Origin: Latrodectus hesperus | Lineage: Eukaryota; Arthropoda; Arachnida; Araneae; Theridiidae | Length of the DNA: 64,000 nucleotides | Reading direction: 5' to 3' | Assembly (NCBI GenBank): GCA_037975125.1 | Contig: CM075857.1 | Coordinates: forward strand, 74,481,345 to 74,545,344 | In this document: piece after piece, positions 14,401-25,748 of the stretch | Numbering within the stretch: position 1 is the first letter of the stretch | Layout of the letters: each line of letters starts with the position of its first letter | Program-made: the position numbers and the translations under genes | The notes under the pieces: model-generated | What the model was told of the DNA's origin: nothing | Database searches by the model: none | Seen by the model: the letters and a program-made list of their open reading frames with translations, nothing else

Positions 14401-17400
14401 TAATTTTGACTTTCAGAAGCTATTTGAGCATCGTTGCCGATAATTACATCTATAATATTGCATTTTTATACTAATTGAACCAAAAGTTCGTTAAAATTTA
14501 GAAAATTCATAAAGAAAGAAAAAATTATAACAAGGAAATCCTGTTTACCAAAAAGTTCACAGTTTTTTTATATAGCAGAAAAATATATTTGGTTAAAAAT
14601 ATCATTGGTAGTGGGCGCTACATTAGAGAAATTTAGCAGCATTATGCAAATTAATCTTGCAATAAAAGACCATGATACACAAGGATTTATCATTCCCTTT
14701 CAGATTGTTATTACCCGATCGAGCATTACCGATCGAGTCTGTGCTCCATTTGAACGGAGAATCAACAACTATTGCTTTGCGAAAATTTTGCACTACGAAG
14801 TGACAGAAGAAGAATGGCCCCATATCGTATCCTGGAATTCTGAATCTTATAAAATGGTTCGAAAATGCTTGAAGGATAAGCCACTTAGTGGAAGACCTTG
14901 TTAACGATGGGTCGAATTAGTGCTGTGTGAACCGCTATTAATGATATAGCGGCGGAATCGTCTCCTGGGAGTAGCAATACTCTCAAAGCTGGAAGGATAT
15001 TGTATGTGTCTCCATCATTCATTATACGTATTCTTTTTGCGATATTGCATAGCTCTCTCTACAAATAGCAGCCACTGCATGAGTTACAACCGGGAGACAT
15101 AGCTGTGAGGGTATCATTTGCCGAGTGGGGTATTGCAAGCGACCCTCAATGGTTGTTTCACGTTTTCTGGAAGGATGAGTCGCACTTCAATTTGCACGAG
15201 GATGTCAGCATCCAGAATACTTTTATATGGGTGAGGTTGATTCCTTGTGAATTCACGACGAAGCCTCAGCATCCATCCAAGTTGGGTGTGGGGTGGCTTC
15301 ACACATCATCTTTCATTTTCGGACCATTCATTGACAAATTGAATCCCATATCTGGCTAGAAAACATGTGTAGTAACTGCTGTGCGCTACCTCACTCTTTT
15401 GTGTAGCAAAGTCGTATCTATATTAAATCAAAGAGATGTGTTATCTGTGATAAGTTTTATGCAAGTTGATATACCACAACATAGTACCAATCCAGTAAAA
15501 CGATTTCTTTGGAGAACTTTTAGTAAAGGTAGAGTGATCAGTCCAGGATGCAAGATTGCATAGCCTTTATGATTACCCAATGTCACTGCGGTCTATTTCT
15601 AGTTATGGGACTATTTGAAATCTGTTTTATATCGTTCATTCCCTTCAACAGTGGCCGAACTCAAACATTCTGTTTTGTCCTAAGATTTTTACAATTCATT
15701 CCGACATGCTGTATTTAGTGGTAATGGACATTGTGAGCCACCTTAGTTGCATTGTACAATATTCTAGAGGATATGCTGAACAAATATTATATCAAGAATA
15801 AATGAATAGTGCCACTGCTGTACGTTTCATTGTGTTTCGGATCATCAGTGCCCTCGATTGGTGATTTTTTAATTAACAATTTTTTTGCTCTTTAAAAAAT
15901 TCGACTTCGTTGTGATCCCTTTCTTCCGACCACACTTCATTATAATATTTTCTTCCTTCTTTATAAATTCTTAAAGTTTTAACGAACTTTTGGTTCACCA
16001 ATTATAATCTAACGATTTCTTTACGGAAAACAAATTCTCAGTTTGTTGTGTATGCTTTGTTCAATTATGTATAGATCAAACTTGCTGTTTCTTTATTAAG
16101 TAATGTAACAGGGTGTTTTCAAACACTATATTCTTGATCTAAGTATAAGGAATTCTTGCATTCCAGGGAGCTATTTATCTCATAAAATTAAAATTAATAA
16201 CATTATTTATGAAGCATTCTTTAATTCTCTTTACATTTATGACAAATATAATAATTAATATATTCCTAACTTTTATCTATTTTTTTGCTATACTATTATA
16301 TACAATATTATGCCTTTTTCCTTTGATAATTCTTTATTGTACTTTTATCTAAACTATAGCTCTAAAGATTTGTGCCAAACTCTTGAATTAGATAAAGATC
16401 AGCTGTCGCCATTCTTCCCAAAAAACGAAACAGTTGGTTGCCCTATACAACCAGGTGAATATGGAGGAGATGATATTGAAATGGCTCTTCCAAAATTAGG
16501 ACCGTTACTTAAAATGTTTATAAAGGTAAAAATATAGTATTAAAATCAGCAATAAATACTTTAAATGTGTTTTTTCATTTAGTTATCTCCATATATTAAA
16601 TATAGCATAATTATAGATGTATGCATGCATGTATGTGCCTGTATATATGGTAATAGAAATCTAATATAGTTAATTAATATGGCAACGAAGACAGTGAAAA
16701 ATTCATCAATTATTCACATTTTTAATAGAATAAAGTACATATAAAATATTCTATTTACCTTAATTTAATTTATGCCAAAATTGTCCAACAAATTTCTTAT
16801 TTGATTTAATATTCTGCAATTTATTACTACGCAATAGTTAATTTATCTCCATTTAATTTATAGTATAACAAAGTGCAATCTTAGCAAGAAATATTTTTTT
16901 GTATTTATAAAATAAATTAACATTTTAGTTCATATACCTGTCAATTTAGATTTTTTAAATTATTTATTTCACTTTTTAAATCATTTAACTCTTTAAAGCT
17001 TAAGTTATTTTATTTGATAAAGTAATTGTGAGTTTTCATTCATTATTAGAAAATGTAGTAAGTACATCTAAAACCGCAAACACATCGATATTTTTTCAGA
17101 TGTCACACAATTTAATGATTTACTAATATTTCTTTTATGTACAGTAGACTTTCTGTAATCCAATAAATACTTAACTGATGCATGTTTTTATGTCTCATAA
17201 TTGCACAACACTATACTGAAAAATTGCAGTTCGCAAAATTATTCTAAAAGAAAGGTATTTTCTAATGCGGGTTTGACTACATGTTTGATGTGAAATAAAG
17301 AGTTTAAATTTTAAAAAACAATGTCTTCATTTTACAAATTAAGTATGCAGTCAGAAATTAAATATGCAGGTATATTTTTAGTTCATAAATAATAAAATTA

Positions 17401-18230
17401 ACATCTCAACGATTATAAGCATATCGCTTTACTTGCATAATTTCATTCGATAAAAGCACTTTCGATACAAAATCTTTGATATTTTCTTCAATTTCACTTA
17501 ACTTATGATGTTTTTCTTTCCTATTAACTATAAACCTCTCAAATTAAAGTGTATTTGAGAAAAGTATCTATCCATGAAATCCACTTTATAAAATATGTCC
17601 AAAATTTGCTTAAAAAACAGATTTTTATTTATGTTTTTATTGTCTTATTAATTATGAAACGCAGTTGACACTAGTAAATCGTTCTGCCATAAACTTAGAA
17701 TAAAAGGTTAAGTATTTTGGGATCATTTATCAAATCTTTATAGAATTTTAATATTTTTGAAAAGTGATTTATGATAAAAGTATGCTTTTCAAAATCTTAA
17801 TTTCTAGAGAAATAGTTTAAAAGGTTAAGGAAAGTGTTGGGGAAAAAATTGTGATTTTAAATTTAATAGAAACATGGTAACAATTGATCCCAAAATTATT
17901 AATATGTAACGGTAAAACTTAGCGTTTGATATGTTATAATTTAGGAATACTGATATCATAATTAAGATTTCTGTATTTTGTAATATTAGGATATTTTTTA
18001 ATTGTAAATTCACTTTTTGCTTCTATTTATAACTAGGAATATGTAGTAAATTCAAAATTATTTTTCCGTAAGCATAAGAAATATTATTACACTGTCTCAC
18101 AATGTGAATCTTTTTAAACCTTAAAATAATTGCAAATGCTATTTTTTAGGGCAAGTATCGGACGGAGATTGAGATAATAATTGATGAAAATCCAGTTGCT
18201 TGTTTCAAGATTTGGACAGAAATTGCATAA
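8335..18230 (+). CDS. GM2A-like: GM2 activator-like ML-domain lipid-binding protein, paralogue A (4 exons)
   Basis: Join 8335-8419, 11550-11766, 16360-16525, 18150-18230; 549 bp, 182 aa. All introns are GT-AG with phases 1, 2, 0. Residues 1-20 form a hydrophobic signal peptide ending VYA. The mature chain starts EFYKFEDC and carries SPDPI (44-48), IPC (91-93), GSC (99-101), GCP (127-129), PG.YGGDD (132-139) and C...W at 174-178. This order matches the GM2 activator family, whose human member extracts gangliosides from membranes for lysosomal hexosaminidase A. Cysteines 28, 93, 101, 106, 128 and 174 match three of the four human disulfides: the first pairs with the last, 93 with 101, and 106 with 128. 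Sequons lie at N37, N53 and N123. The length fits the family. The protein is predicted secreted or lysosomal; its lipid ligand cannot be read from sequence. The introns hold a Tigger remnant and a mariner-type element. Family call is strong; a role identical to the human protein is not shown. Confidence 0.93.
10533..10770 (-). mobile_element. tRNA-derived SINE in intron 1 of gene A
   Basis: On the minus strand GTGGCCTAGAATAAGACAG (box A) and GGGGTTCTATTCCAGCC (box B) have tRNA-like spacing. The 3' end runs into ACAACAAC at 10533-10540. It shares CTTTCTGTATGCA with the copy near 2830. The 100-aa minus-strand ORF across it is incidental. Confidence 0.6.
11550..11766 (+). CDS. GM2A-like: Gene A exon 2: SPDPI strand to IPC..G..GS
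   Basis: The acceptor is TTACGTTTAG and the donor TG|GTGAGT. It enters in phase 1 (A|CC gives Thr29) and ends with TG, the first two bases of Cys101. It carries the N-linked sequons at N37 and N53 and the conserved VSPDPIKLKKNMSI strand. No long ORF marks this exon because the frame closes upstream. Confidence 0.92.
11948..12684 (-). mobile_element. Tigger/pogo-like DNA transposon remnant in intron 2 of gene A
   Basis: The ends form imperfect inverted repeats. GAACTCCAATTATCCGAAT at the left resembles GAACTCACATTATCTGAAT read from the right, both flanked by TA. Additional TTCGGATAAT motifs lie inside the left end. The minus strand encodes a patch EPSVEKYFAVFETALKWIQH, which resembles the C-terminal FETALKW region of Tigger/Jerky-type transposases. 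Stops and the short length show it is dead. Confidence 0.55.
14476..15997 (+). mobile_element. Mariner-related DNA transposon with long TIRs, in intron 2 of gene A
   Basis: The left terminal inverted repeat is 14476-14530 (starting TGAACCAAAAGTTCGTTAAA) and its complement is 15940-15997, about 55 bp each. Between them a broken transposase is readable in three frames. It has an N-terminal part around 14700-14900 ending LSGRP. A block at 15060-15230 reads LQPGDIAVRVSFAEW and FWKDESHFNLHEDV, with the DES of the DDE/D catalytic core. A C-terminal block at 15500-15660 retains GRVIS and the LWDYLKSVLY signature. This is the arrangement of arthropod mariner-superfamily elements with a DUF4817-type transposase. 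Multiple stops and frameshifts make it a pseudogene. Confidence 0.75.
16360..16525 (+). CDS. GM2A-like: Gene A exon 3: cysteine-rich lid region and YGGD motif
   Basis: The acceptor is AAACTATAG and the donor AAG|GTAAAA. The first base C completes TGC, Cys101. The exon encodes SKDLC, then an acidic stretch (DKDQLSPFFPKNE), GCPIQPGEYGGDD and a hydrophobic PKLGPLLKMF segment. The last resembles the lid or loop region of human GM2A by position. Confidence 0.93.
18150..18230 (+). CDS. GM2A-like: Gene A exon 4: C-terminal strands and stop
   Basis: The acceptor is ATTTTTTAG. It enters in phase 0 with GKYRTEIEIIID, then NPVACFKIWTEIA and TAA. The GKYR and C-F-x-I-W pattern matches the last two beta strands of GM2A. 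Cys174 should pair with Cys28. Confidence 0.92.
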   Translation, partial: GKYRTEIEIIIDENPVACFKIWTEIA

Positions 18231-18359
18231 AAGTAGAATGAATGAAAAAACTCATTGTGACTGCTTCAAAGTCTTTAAAAGAAGTTTTAATTCATTGTAA
18301 AAATTATAATTTATGGGATGTAAATATGTGATTGTGAATATGTAAAAAGATTCATTTTC

Positions 18360-18365
18360 ATTAAA
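18360..18365 (+). terminator. Candidate polyadenylation signal, gene A
   Basis: ATTAAA lies 130 bp after the gene A stop. No AATAAA occurs nearer. In DNA this AT-rich the hexamer is weak evidence. Confidence 0.3.
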
Positions 18366-21300
18366 ATATATATTTTCTCTCTGAAGGTTTCGCATGAAAA
18401 TACCAGATTTTAGTTATAGTATCTTACAAATTATTTCTTTTTTAGCAGTCATAAAAAATGAGATTTTCTAATGAAATTTATAATTTACATTTAATTTCGA
18501 TTATTATTATTATATATTTTACCGCTATGGAAGTACTAAAAATTGTTCTTTTATTATCTTTACTATTTCAATTTGTTACTAGATGTAATTTGGATAGAGG
18601 CAGCTGTTAGTATGCTATGATCTTCAGAAAAAATTGGCCTCGCAGTTCATTTTATGACGTCATCATAGGATATTTATTAGTATGCTTAGTAAAAAAGAAA
18701 CGTTTTGCATTTTGTTATCTATAATTTATTTCGTTATTTTCCTGTAATATTTATTTACGTAGCTGACATTTAAAAAAAAGCAATTTCTTATATAAATTTT
18801 AAATATAATTTATTGAGAATGCAATATATCATACCTCTCTATAGTATTTAATTGTTATATAGCTGTGCATTTATGCAATAAGTTTCTTGAAATCTATTAA
18901 TTAATACCTTGAATTTCAACATGTATAGAAAAGAAGGATTGTTTTACATTTGTATAAAGTAATGTGATTTTATAATTTTATTTAACTTCACAAAAATTAA
19001 AAACAAAGTGCTAAATGTGATAAAAATTAATTTTTAATAAAAGTTTGATAATGTTTAGGCAAACCAATTTCAGTTAAAAGAAACTTCAGTTTCATAATTT
19101 TTTTTTTACCATTTTTTGTTCAAATTCATTCCCTTTTTTTTTTTTTTTTTTTTTTTTGTATCTCCTAAAAATCGTTTAACACTGCTAAAGATCAAATTAA
19201 TTCTAAAAATTTGTTTCAATCAAATCAATGTTACCTATTTATTTAAAATCCTTGTATGTGTGTATGAGTCTGTGTTTTCTAAAATTTTAAGCATTACTCA
19301 TTTATCTCATGTTTCTAAGATCTTATCCTTTTCCTCCTTACATAAACAGACATTTATAATATTTTATTGTATGTAACAATTAATTCTCCATTACTGTTAG
19401 AGCTATAAAAATATTTAACTCCCTCAAAATCTATTGAATATTGGTTTTAAAATAAACTGATCTTTTTTAATTATCTTTTTATAATTATAAGTTTTTTTAG
19501 AAAAACTATTTTTTTTACTGATTTATAAATTAATAATTAAATATTTCAATCACATAAAAATTAATCAAATCATATTCATGTATGAATATTTGTACACATA
19601 CATCTACTATATAATTTATGATTCATATTATTAAACTTTTAAGATTATTTTAAATTATTTCTTTCACTCGTGAAATCATTTATATATAATAAATACCAAA
19701 AATTTTAAATTACATAAAAAAAATTGTTTTATTTTTCTTCATGTGAAGAATATTTGTTAAGTCCTATGAAAATTGTTATTATTATTTTGAAATTTATTTC
19801 AGAAATGAGATTATTATTACTGTTATCTAGACAATTCTTTGAATTTACAAAACGATAACTTGAAATTTTTGTAATTTTGTGTACAAGATCTTAATTCTTG
19901 ATGAAACTCATCTCTATGTGACAGTTGTGATCACATTGACAATAACCATAACTTACTTTCTTCATACAAAATTTTTTTAGTACTGTCATGTTAGTTTTAT
20001 TACTTTTCTTTCTTCATTTTGTAAGCGGGTTCTGTTGTTTTTACGCTTTCGTTTTAATAAACCAAATATGAAACGCTTATTGAAGAATCATCAGGTGTTT
20101 TTATGTAATAATTTTTTTAAACTTTATGCATTTTATTTTTGTTACTGATTATATTTCTTTGTTAAATACGCTGTGGTTTAATTATTAATTGTTGATAAAT
20201 TTTGCCCTAAAGCTTAACCTAATTGATGCCCTTCACACAAAAGGTGAAATTCGTTTTCCAAGAATTTATTTTAAATTGTTATGATAGTAAAGTTTAATTC
20301 AGTTTTAATTGGGACTTTCATTTTAAATTTGTATTGTAACAAAATGTGTCAATTTTTATGAATTCCTTTGGAAAATTCCCTATATATTGATGAAGTCATA
20401 AATTTTTACTATTTCTAACTGAGTAATAGTAAAATACTCTTTTTTATTACTTGCATTTGTGCATATTGAATGAAGTATATATGCACAAATATCGAGTGTT
20501 TTTTCGTATAATTTCCTACAATTTTTTTCCAGTACTGTATATACTTTGACAAAAGCATACATGAAAACTTTAAATTTAAGCACTTTTTAAATTTAAATTT
20601 TTATGAATTTGTTTAAAATTCTTGAATACAATCGATGATGATTGATCATCATCAATATCAGGGATTTCCTTTTAGAACCAGAAATTTATGAGAACAGACA
20701 GGTAATGAGATTTTGCGAATATTTACTTTTATTTAGCTGTTTTTTAATATTCAATGTAGTAAAAATACCTTTTCTGGAAATAATCACCATTTTTATACTG
20801 CTTTTTGTTATACGAATATACTCATCAAATATTCTCATATAAATTTATTTTTTGGAAAGAGCAATTGCGTAATCGTCAACCCATCAATGATATTTAGGAG
20901 TCCTTACCAAAATTAATATTTTTATTCTACATTTTAACGAAATAAGCAGTACTAAATGATTGTTCTGAAGTTATAAATATTTTATTCTAAAATGCAAAAG
21001 TGATAATGCAAAAGTTAAGGTAAAATCATTTTCATGAAATGCAAAAGCATTTCTAAATTTAAACCAATGAATTATACATAAGTTAATTTTTTGTAGCTAT
21101 TTGAGTATTTAAAATTTTCAAATAAGATTGAAACTGGAAAATTATTTCATTAAAACGAAATCACTGAACAATGCAATGTAATTAAAATCTATTTCTTATT
21201 AAGAAATTTATATAGCAAATATTTCATTCTTTGGTTGCTTTATTATTTTGTATCCATGTATATGTAAGCACTTTCTCAATATCGTAAAATACTTACCATA

Positions 21301-22054
21301 CCAATCATAAAACAAAAATATTATATGTTATAAAGTTTATTGCGAATTAGACGTCCCATGGACCTAGGTACCTCGAGAAAATAGGCACTAGCAGCCGAAG
21401 TTTGTCGCTATAGAAAATATTGTATCGCCGTAATTTTAAAACAGTGAACAAAATAATTTAGTAAAACGATTTCAAAAAGATTAGTTCATAAAAAAATATA
21501 TTTCAGGGATTATTTTAATCTTTCTTATAACAGTTGCATGATTAATGTTTGAAAAAATTCAAGCAAATGTGTATTTTTTCTTAGGTATATGTACCGTTTT
21601 CTGATAAGGCATTCAAGTGAAAAAAAAAACTGGTATAAGCGTTCATTTGTAAGTAATAAAAATATGCAAAGAAACAACGATGTGATTTTCAGGATTACGG
21701 TTATATGTGACAAGATGTCTGGCAAGTTGTATATTACTGTTACAATGGCAAATTATAATGATTTAACTTTGGACGATTAACTCGGTTGCGATTTCGAGTT
21801 TTGCATATGACTATTTTACGAGTTTACTATGAATATCGACCTGTTAAAACTTTATATCGCAACCAACAGTGCGGCCAGGAAGAGAGCTTGAAAGAAAATG
21901 ACCATCAACGACTCACGAAATAAATACACGAACATTAATTACTCTTATTGCGACGTATTTCATTGTCGAAATATCAACATGAAGTGGAATGTGAATTGTT
22001 TAACAGACAATTATTAAATGGACTTCGGAGTGAAAGGCCCACACGTGTACTGTT

Positions 22055-22546
22055 GTTGCTCCAGCATGTTTCCCTGTTCTTAGCCCTGAGTTGGGCAGTA
22101 CCAGACAGAAATAGCCGGGTGGAGTCTTTTTGATTTTGAAGCAGGAACTAAGTAGAAGACCTCCAATACTTGGCCTGCCACCCCAGAAGTGTCATTTCAC
22201 TTAGAGGACATTGCGACTACGATTTATTTAACGTGTCCCTGCCACTTGTAGCGAACACAACGGTAGCCGAGCTGGCAGCTGAATGTTTAGCGCTCTTGCC
22301 TTCGGTTCAACAGTTCGCGGGTTCGAATCCCACCTTGGGCATGGATGTTTGTAGTGGTTCGGAATCCACTTTAAACCGTAGGTCCCGGTCTAATTAGCCC
22401 TCGTGTGCAAAAAATGACCGTTGAGCGATAAACCAACCAAACCAAACCAACCGAACACAATGGTTCTTCGGTTAAGTCGGGATTCAAGCACACTACCTTC
22501 GGATAGTAAGAACGACGTCCTAACCAACCAGGCCGCCATGGCCTAT
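22055..22546 (-). mobile_element. tRNA-derived SINE inserted in the Tc1 remnant
   Basis: Flanked by a 12-bp direct repeat ACGTGTACTGTT at 22043-22054 and 22547-22558. On the minus strand it starts GGCCATGGCGGCCTGGTTGG (box A), carries GCTTGAATCCCG (box B) and ends GGAGCAAC. It is itself split by another SINE at 22261-22451. Confidence 0.75.
22261..22451 (+). mobile_element. tRNA-derived SINE nested inside another SINE
   Basis: Flanked by CGAACACAA at 22252-22260 and 22452-22460. It starts CGGTAGCCGAGCTGG (box A) and has a consensus box B, GGTTCGAATCC, at 22320-22330. The tail is a run of AACC repeats. After box B it reads GGGCATGGATGT, shared with the SINEs in genes B and C. Confidence 0.78.
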
Positions 22547-24220
22547 ACGTGTACTGTTACTGTCTGCATTCCATAAAGCTTTACGCTTCGCTTGAACCTG
22601 CCAATACTGCTATTGTGGTAACTGGTGTATTGCCTAAGAAGTATCGTATCCAAATATGTCGAATGGAGTTATGAGAGTACAGAGAAAACCACTGAATTTA
22701 TTGAGTTTCTATGTCAACAAGTGTCTTTCCGAGTTGGTGAAGCTTCAGTGGTAGTATAAGATAGGAGGCTGCTAATATTTATAGAGACGAATCTTATTGG
22801 TGATTTATACATAAGCATCTCTTATCTGATCCCTAACAAATGGTTTTGGCAGGAAAAAGCGATGTCATGCCTGTGTCGAGACTTGCTTCCAAGTGCTCTG
22901 AAGATCACGCTATAAAATATTGAAAGTATGTCTTTCAATGTGCTGTTCAAAAAAGATTACCTCGCAAGATTGCTATGCATTTGTGGATTATCCTGCAAGA
23001 TTCTTGCTGTAATTGCCTTTTCTATACTTTTAGATATTGAGTACATGCCACGTCTTATTTTAGCATTTCTGTACTTTTGTGGGGCCTCTACACAGTATTT
23101 GTGTGTTAGGATTATTACTTTTTTTTGCAGTTGAAGGCTGGTTGATTGTTTGGGTTTTATGACGCAAGGTCCAAATAAGGTCAAGCTGCGCCAATTGCAG
23201 TTCAAGGCGTAATTTAAAATATTCTCTTCTAAGTCGTTTTTTTAGTGATTCCGTTTCAATGGTATTAGCTACACAACGTACAACATTACATTATAAATGG
23301 AAACATTTTATAGCTTATATATTCTTAAATTATGTTTTGTTTTTACATATTTGCCATCTTATATTATTTTTATATTTTATGAATATTTTGGTAGAAAGAA
23401 GTTAATAATAAGTAATGTGCATGTATTTTCAAATTATTTAAAAGAATAATATATATACAATGATTATATATTTTTCTCTACTTAAAAAATCAATTAAATC
23501 TCTTCAATCATTCGGAATTAATCATTATTTGGGTTGTTAAGATCATAATTTTGTGTTAAGAGCCTGTATTCTTCGATTTCTTACAAAACATTTAAACTTG
23601 ATTAATAGAAAAATAACCAAAAAAATTTATTAAAATTTTTTTTATGTAAAATACTTTTAATATATTACAATTTAAGTTTCTTTCAATTTCTAATTGTAAT
23701 TTTTTTACCTAAAAATTTAATTGTAAATGTAATGTACAAAGCGATATTTAAAATTATGTATTATCCATCATTTTTGTTTATATTATTTCTAAAACACGAT
23801 AGTTTGTGATTGACAAATATAATAAAATAGAAAATAAAATTTTATTGTTCTTGATTCGAAAATAAACTTATTTTTGCTAATCTTTCTTACGTCAATGAGA
23901 ATGTTTCATCTTCTAAAAAATTTTTATTTTCCATATAGCGTAGGGAAACTGAGAATTTTTTATAGATTCTTTCTATGAAAAATTATGTTGCATGTAAATT
24001 TAATATTTTCATAAAGATTTTTAAAATAAATTAGATTGTTGGCTCATTTTGCAAAATTATCAAAATGATTTCATTATATATATATTCACCTAGTATTTTA
24101 TCGAAAGTTATATTTTAGATTAATCAATAATTATATGTGCGTAATTCAAAGCTACTAAACGTTACAAGAATTAAATTTCAATTGAAAAAATGCTTAGTGC
24201 AGATTTCCGCACATTTCATA

Positions 24221-25748
24221 CACTGCTCAAAACAATTAAAGGATATTGCGGTTTTAGGTGGATCTTGTGGCTGGGAAACTTTTTAGCTGATAGATACGTG
24301 GTCGACGAACGTAGTAGGTTATATGAGAATAAATTACACATGTTTGGCAGAAAAAATGCATTTTATTGCGCATTTGTGAACAAAAGGAAAAAAACACAAT
24401 TTGAGCATATGAGAAAAAAAGAATAAGAAAAGGTGTTGTCTTCAAAGGAAGTCATTTTCAATAGGGGGTATGGTTTCCACGGTCGCCCAGCAACGTTGAA
24501 CACCTTTGAGGCATGGAGTCAATGAGGCTATTAATCACGAGTTGGGGTATTCTGTCCCACTCTTCCAGAAGAGCTCTTTCCAGTTCTTGGAGAGTTTGTG
24601 GGGGTGGTTGGTGGCCAGCAACTCATCTTCCTAGAGCATCCCAAACGTGCTCTATTGGATTCATGTCTGGAGAACACGCTGACCATTCCATTCGTACGAT
24701 TCCTTTCTTGAAAAGGAAATACTTCACCAGGTTAGCACGATGTGACTGCAGTTATCGTCCATTAAAATGAAGTCATATCCGATTGCTGCAGCATAAGGGA
24801 CTACAATAGGTCTGAGGATCTCATCCCTATATCAGCGACCAGTCAGAGGTCCATTTCGAATGATATAGAGGTCTGTGCGCTCGTCAATGGAGATGCCACC
24901 ATACACCAACACTACCCCACCGCCAAATCTGAAACTTTCGTGCACGAACGCTGGATTATTCCTACTGCCACGGTTCCTCCAGATGAAAATACGCCTATTA
25001 TCAGGATGAACAGAAAAACGAGACTCGTCAGAAAAAAGAACATTGCTCCATTCATTTCTCCTTCAGTTCACATGCTCTGTTGCCCACTCCCTACGGTCGC
25101 GACGATGCCTTGAAGTTAGTTTAACACATACCATCGGTCGGCGAGCATACAGACCTACACCATGGAGTCGGTTTCGGACAGTCTGAGTTGAAACCGTGGT
25201 GTCAGTAGCCGAGCGAAGGTGTTGTTGGAGAAGAGTAGCGTTCATATTTCGGTGTCTTGGAGCCATTAACACTAAATAACGATCTTTATTGGGTGTTGTT
25301 GCTCGTCTACGACCTAGCCCTGGTCTTCGGCCTGCACCTCCAGTCTCCAAAAACGGTTCCAGATCCTGGAAAACACACTTTGTAACACTCCAATGGCTTG
25401 CGCTACTGCGGCTTGAGTTTGGCTCCCTCCTAACCTACCAACAACTCTTCTAGCTTCTGAATCGGTTAAATGACTTCGCTGAGACATCGTACTCATCGAA
25501 ACAAAGCAGTCACTGAATACCGATCATCCTTGTATTCATTGTCTTTTATTCAGTTAAAAGTTAAATTTCATTCACTACCGCTGAAGTGACGTTTTTGACG
25601 TCGAACTCAAAATTAGCATACTCTACAGTTTGAAAATCGGAAAAATTTTCATTTGTGATTCTCTTCTTCCATTTTCAGCAAATAAAATTTCGTTTATATC
25701 TTTATTTTATGTAAAACTTACAATATCCTTTAATTGTTTTGAGCAGTG
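24221..25748 (-). mobile_element. Tc1-like transposon, TA-flanked, inactive
   Basis: The ends CACTGCTCAAAACAATTAAA... at 24221 and its complement ending at 25748 form a perfect inverted repeat of about 28 bp. TA lies outside both ends (24219-24220, 25749-25750), the Tc1/mariner target duplication. The 1528-bp size is normal for the family. The transposase is on the minus strand. Confidence 0.9.
24478..25496 (-). pseudogene. Tc1-like transposase pseudogene
   Basis: From 25496 the minus strand reads MSTMSQRSHLTDSEARRVVG with a helix-turn-helix segment to about SRIWNRF. The frame then shifts near 25350 and continues as LETGGAGRRPGLGRRRATT, GLYARRP, HRRDRREWATEHVN. The next codon is TGA where family members have Trp. 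Reading on gives NVLFSDESRF (first catalytic Asp), GGISIDERTDLY and a worn MDDNCSH (second Asp). Further stops follow. Domain order is that of Tc1: DNA-binding bipartite HTH, then DDE core. The frameshift and stops show it is dead. A + strand ORF at 24513-24770 is its antisense shadow. Confidence 0.88.

Larger units (their letters stand above)
21860..22660 (+). pseudogene. Tc1-like transposase pseudogene hosting nested SINEs
   Basis: Before 22042 the frame reads ...LFNRQLLNGLRSERPTRV. After 22558 it resumes as L(L)SAFHKALRFA*TCQY...NW. Skipping the inserted DNA and one copy of its target duplication gives a Tc1-like linker (GLRSRRPxRxPLLSxxHRxxRLxWAxxH) in one frame. At least one stop lies after RFA. 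The catalytic core is not recognisable downstream, so the element is truncated or too worn. Confidence 0.55.

Noticed and set aside
19116..19376. 86-aa ORF beginning with a poly-Phe run
   Set aside because: Created by a 24-base T tract; low-complexity translation with no signature.
22928..23205. Overlapping ORFs (68 aa +, 82 aa -) after the SINE nest
   Set aside because: No transposase or host motif could be read in either frame; left unannotated.
24513..24770. 85-aa + strand ORF
   Set aside because: Antisense to the Tc1 transposase pseudogene.
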